This document shows, one piece after another, positions 22,924 to 23,696 of a stretch of 23,696 nucleotides of DNA. This DNA is from S010-17 sp036478895. Lineage in GTDB: Bacteria; Bacteroidota; Bacteroidia; Flavobacteriales; Flavobacteriaceae. How positions within the stretch are numbered: position 1 is the stretch's first letter; each line of letters starts with the position of its first letter. A program made the translations under genes and the position numbers. The stretch is taken from NCBI GenBank assembly GCA_036478895.1, contig JAZGEV010000043.1:1-23696 (forward strand), written 5' to 3'. The notes beneath the pieces were generated by a model. It did no database searches, was not told the DNA's origin, and was given only the letters and a program-made list of their open reading frames with translations.

Positions 22924-23696
22924 ATGAAAGTAAATAAAGGAATTTTAGTTTTGTTAGCAATAGTATTGTATACCACTACTATATTTTCACAAGCAAATTT
23001 ATTAAATGCAACTATTCCAGAAGAAATTGGTGTTAAAACTGAGGAGCAATTAGCTGCGGATAATGATAAACCATTACCTTATGGTTATGTAGATGATAGA
23101 GACATTCTTTGGTCTAAAATGGTTTGGGAATATATAGATTTAAATGAAAAAATAAATCTACCTTATTACTATCCTGCAGATACAAGTAATATTGATACAA
23201 ATCGTAGATCTTTATTTGATACATTATTAAGAGGTATTAAAAATGAAGAAATTGTTGACTTTTATGACGATTCTTATTTTACAGATAAATTAACTCTAGA
23301 AGACATTGATGATCGTTTACACAAGAAAGAATTAACTGATGCTGGTGTAGAAGCTAAAAACTTTGGTGAAGAGGTTACTGAGGATATGTATGATATTAGA
23401 GATTTACAATCTGCGGATATTCAAGGATTCCGTATTAAAGGTTTGTATTACTTTGATAAAAGACAAGGAGAATTAAAGTATCGCTTATTAGGTGTTGCGC
23501 CAGTTTCACCAGATGTTAACTTTATTGACAGTATGGATGAGCCTGGAGATATGGCAGAATTGATTCCTTTGTTTTGGGTATGGTATCCAGGTATTAGAGA
23601 TATTATGCATGAAATGAAAGTGTTTAACTCAAAAAATTCAGCATTTCCATTATCGTATGACTTAATATTAAATGCAAGACGATTTAATGCATTTAT
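22924..23696 (+). CDS. gldN: GldN, type IX secretion ring protein, 5' part (cut by window edge)
   Basis: An open frame from ATG 22924 to the right edge gives 257 complete codons with no stop. The product starts with a signal peptide (MKVNKGILVLLAIVLYTTTIFSQ). It continues with LPYGYVDDRDILWSKMVWEYIDLNEKINLPYYYP, then FRIKGLYYFDKRQGELKYRLLGVAPVSPDV and LIPLFWVWYPGIRDIMHEMKVFNSKNSA, which is the GldN/PorN family pattern (quoted here in shortened blocks: YGYVDDRDILWSKMVWEY, KINLPYYYP, GLYYFDKRQGELKYRLLG, LFWVWYPGIRD). GldN is periplasmic and joins GldK in the ring under the outer membrane; loss of gldN in related species blocks secretion and gliding. Roughly 40 or more C-terminal residues are missing from view. 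F. johnsoniae has a gldN paralogue, gldO, directly downstream, which cannot be checked here. Confidence 0.94.
   Translation, partial: MKVNKGILVLLAIVLYTTTIFSQANLLNATIPEEIGVKTEEQLAADNDKPLPYGYVDDRDILWSKMVWEYIDLNEKINLPYYYPADTSNIDTNRRSLFDTLLRGIKNEEIVDFYDDSYFTDKLTLEDIDDRLHKKELTDAGVEAKNFGEEVTEDMYDIRDLQSADIQGFRIKGLYYFDKRQGELKYRLLGVAPVSPDVNFIDSMDEPGDMAELIPLFWVWYPGIRDIMHEMKVFNSKNSAFPLSYDLILNARRFNAF

Noticed and set aside
1..23696. tRNA, rRNA, CRISPR, IS elements, prophage or defence genes
   Set aside because: No cloverleaf-like gap, regular repeat-spacer array, transposase motif or terminal inverted repeats were seen. Nearly all DNA is taken up by core genes.

Overview
The window is AT-rich chromosomal DNA from a member of the Bacteroidota, most likely a marine-type Flavobacteriaceae. 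Four things point there: an ordered gldK-gldL-gldM-gldN cluster (core of the type IX secretion and gliding machinery), family proteins largely confined to that phylum (a DUF4290 protein, a 'putative porin'), promoter-like boxes of the Bacteroidota type (TTG...TAnnTTTG), and start sites preceded by A-rich sequence rather than Shine-Dalgarno motifs. No rRNA, tRNA, CRISPR array, insertion sequence or phage gene was seen.

Layout. 1-3315: 3' part of dnaE (replicative polymerase alpha subunit), running tail to tail into a small outer-membrane beta-barrel gene (3323-3931, minus). 4016-4225 (minus): a tiny cysteine-containing membrane protein, divergent from an AqpZ-type aquaporin (4366-5052), which ends in a strong rho-independent terminator. 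5190-9547: a UvrD/PcrA helicase, a DUF4290 protein and murA. 9619-11628: a large putative porin, with a promoter-like box almost touching its start codon. It converges on a minus-strand block read miaB -> sigma-54 activator -> lptE (14989 down to 11651). 14990-15319: a divergent promoter region with recognisable boxes for miaB and for topA (15320-17821). 17887-19035: an arginase-fold protein. 19248 to the right edge: gldK, gldL, gldM and gldN (gldN cut by the window edge).

How the genes work together. Most of the left and centre is housekeeping: replication and repair (dnaE, pcrA, topA), tRNA modification (miaB), peptidoglycan precursor synthesis (murA) and outer-membrane construction (lptE and two barrel proteins). 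The right end encodes the energised core of type IX secretion. GldL and GldM form the proton-driven inner-membrane motor, and GldK and GldN form the periplasmic ring under the outer membrane. The residues I associate with GldL/GldM motor function are all present.

The most unusual items are these. The arginase-fold protein next to gldK has lost about half of the expected manganese ligands, so it may be a pseudoenzyme. MurA carries Asp where fosfomycin-sensitive enzymes carry the reactive Cys. The sigma-54 activator has no sensor domain and sits between miaB and lptE. The putative porin may be expressed from a leaderless or nearly leaderless mRNA. I see no clear new defence or mobile system here; the region looks like conserved core chromosome.
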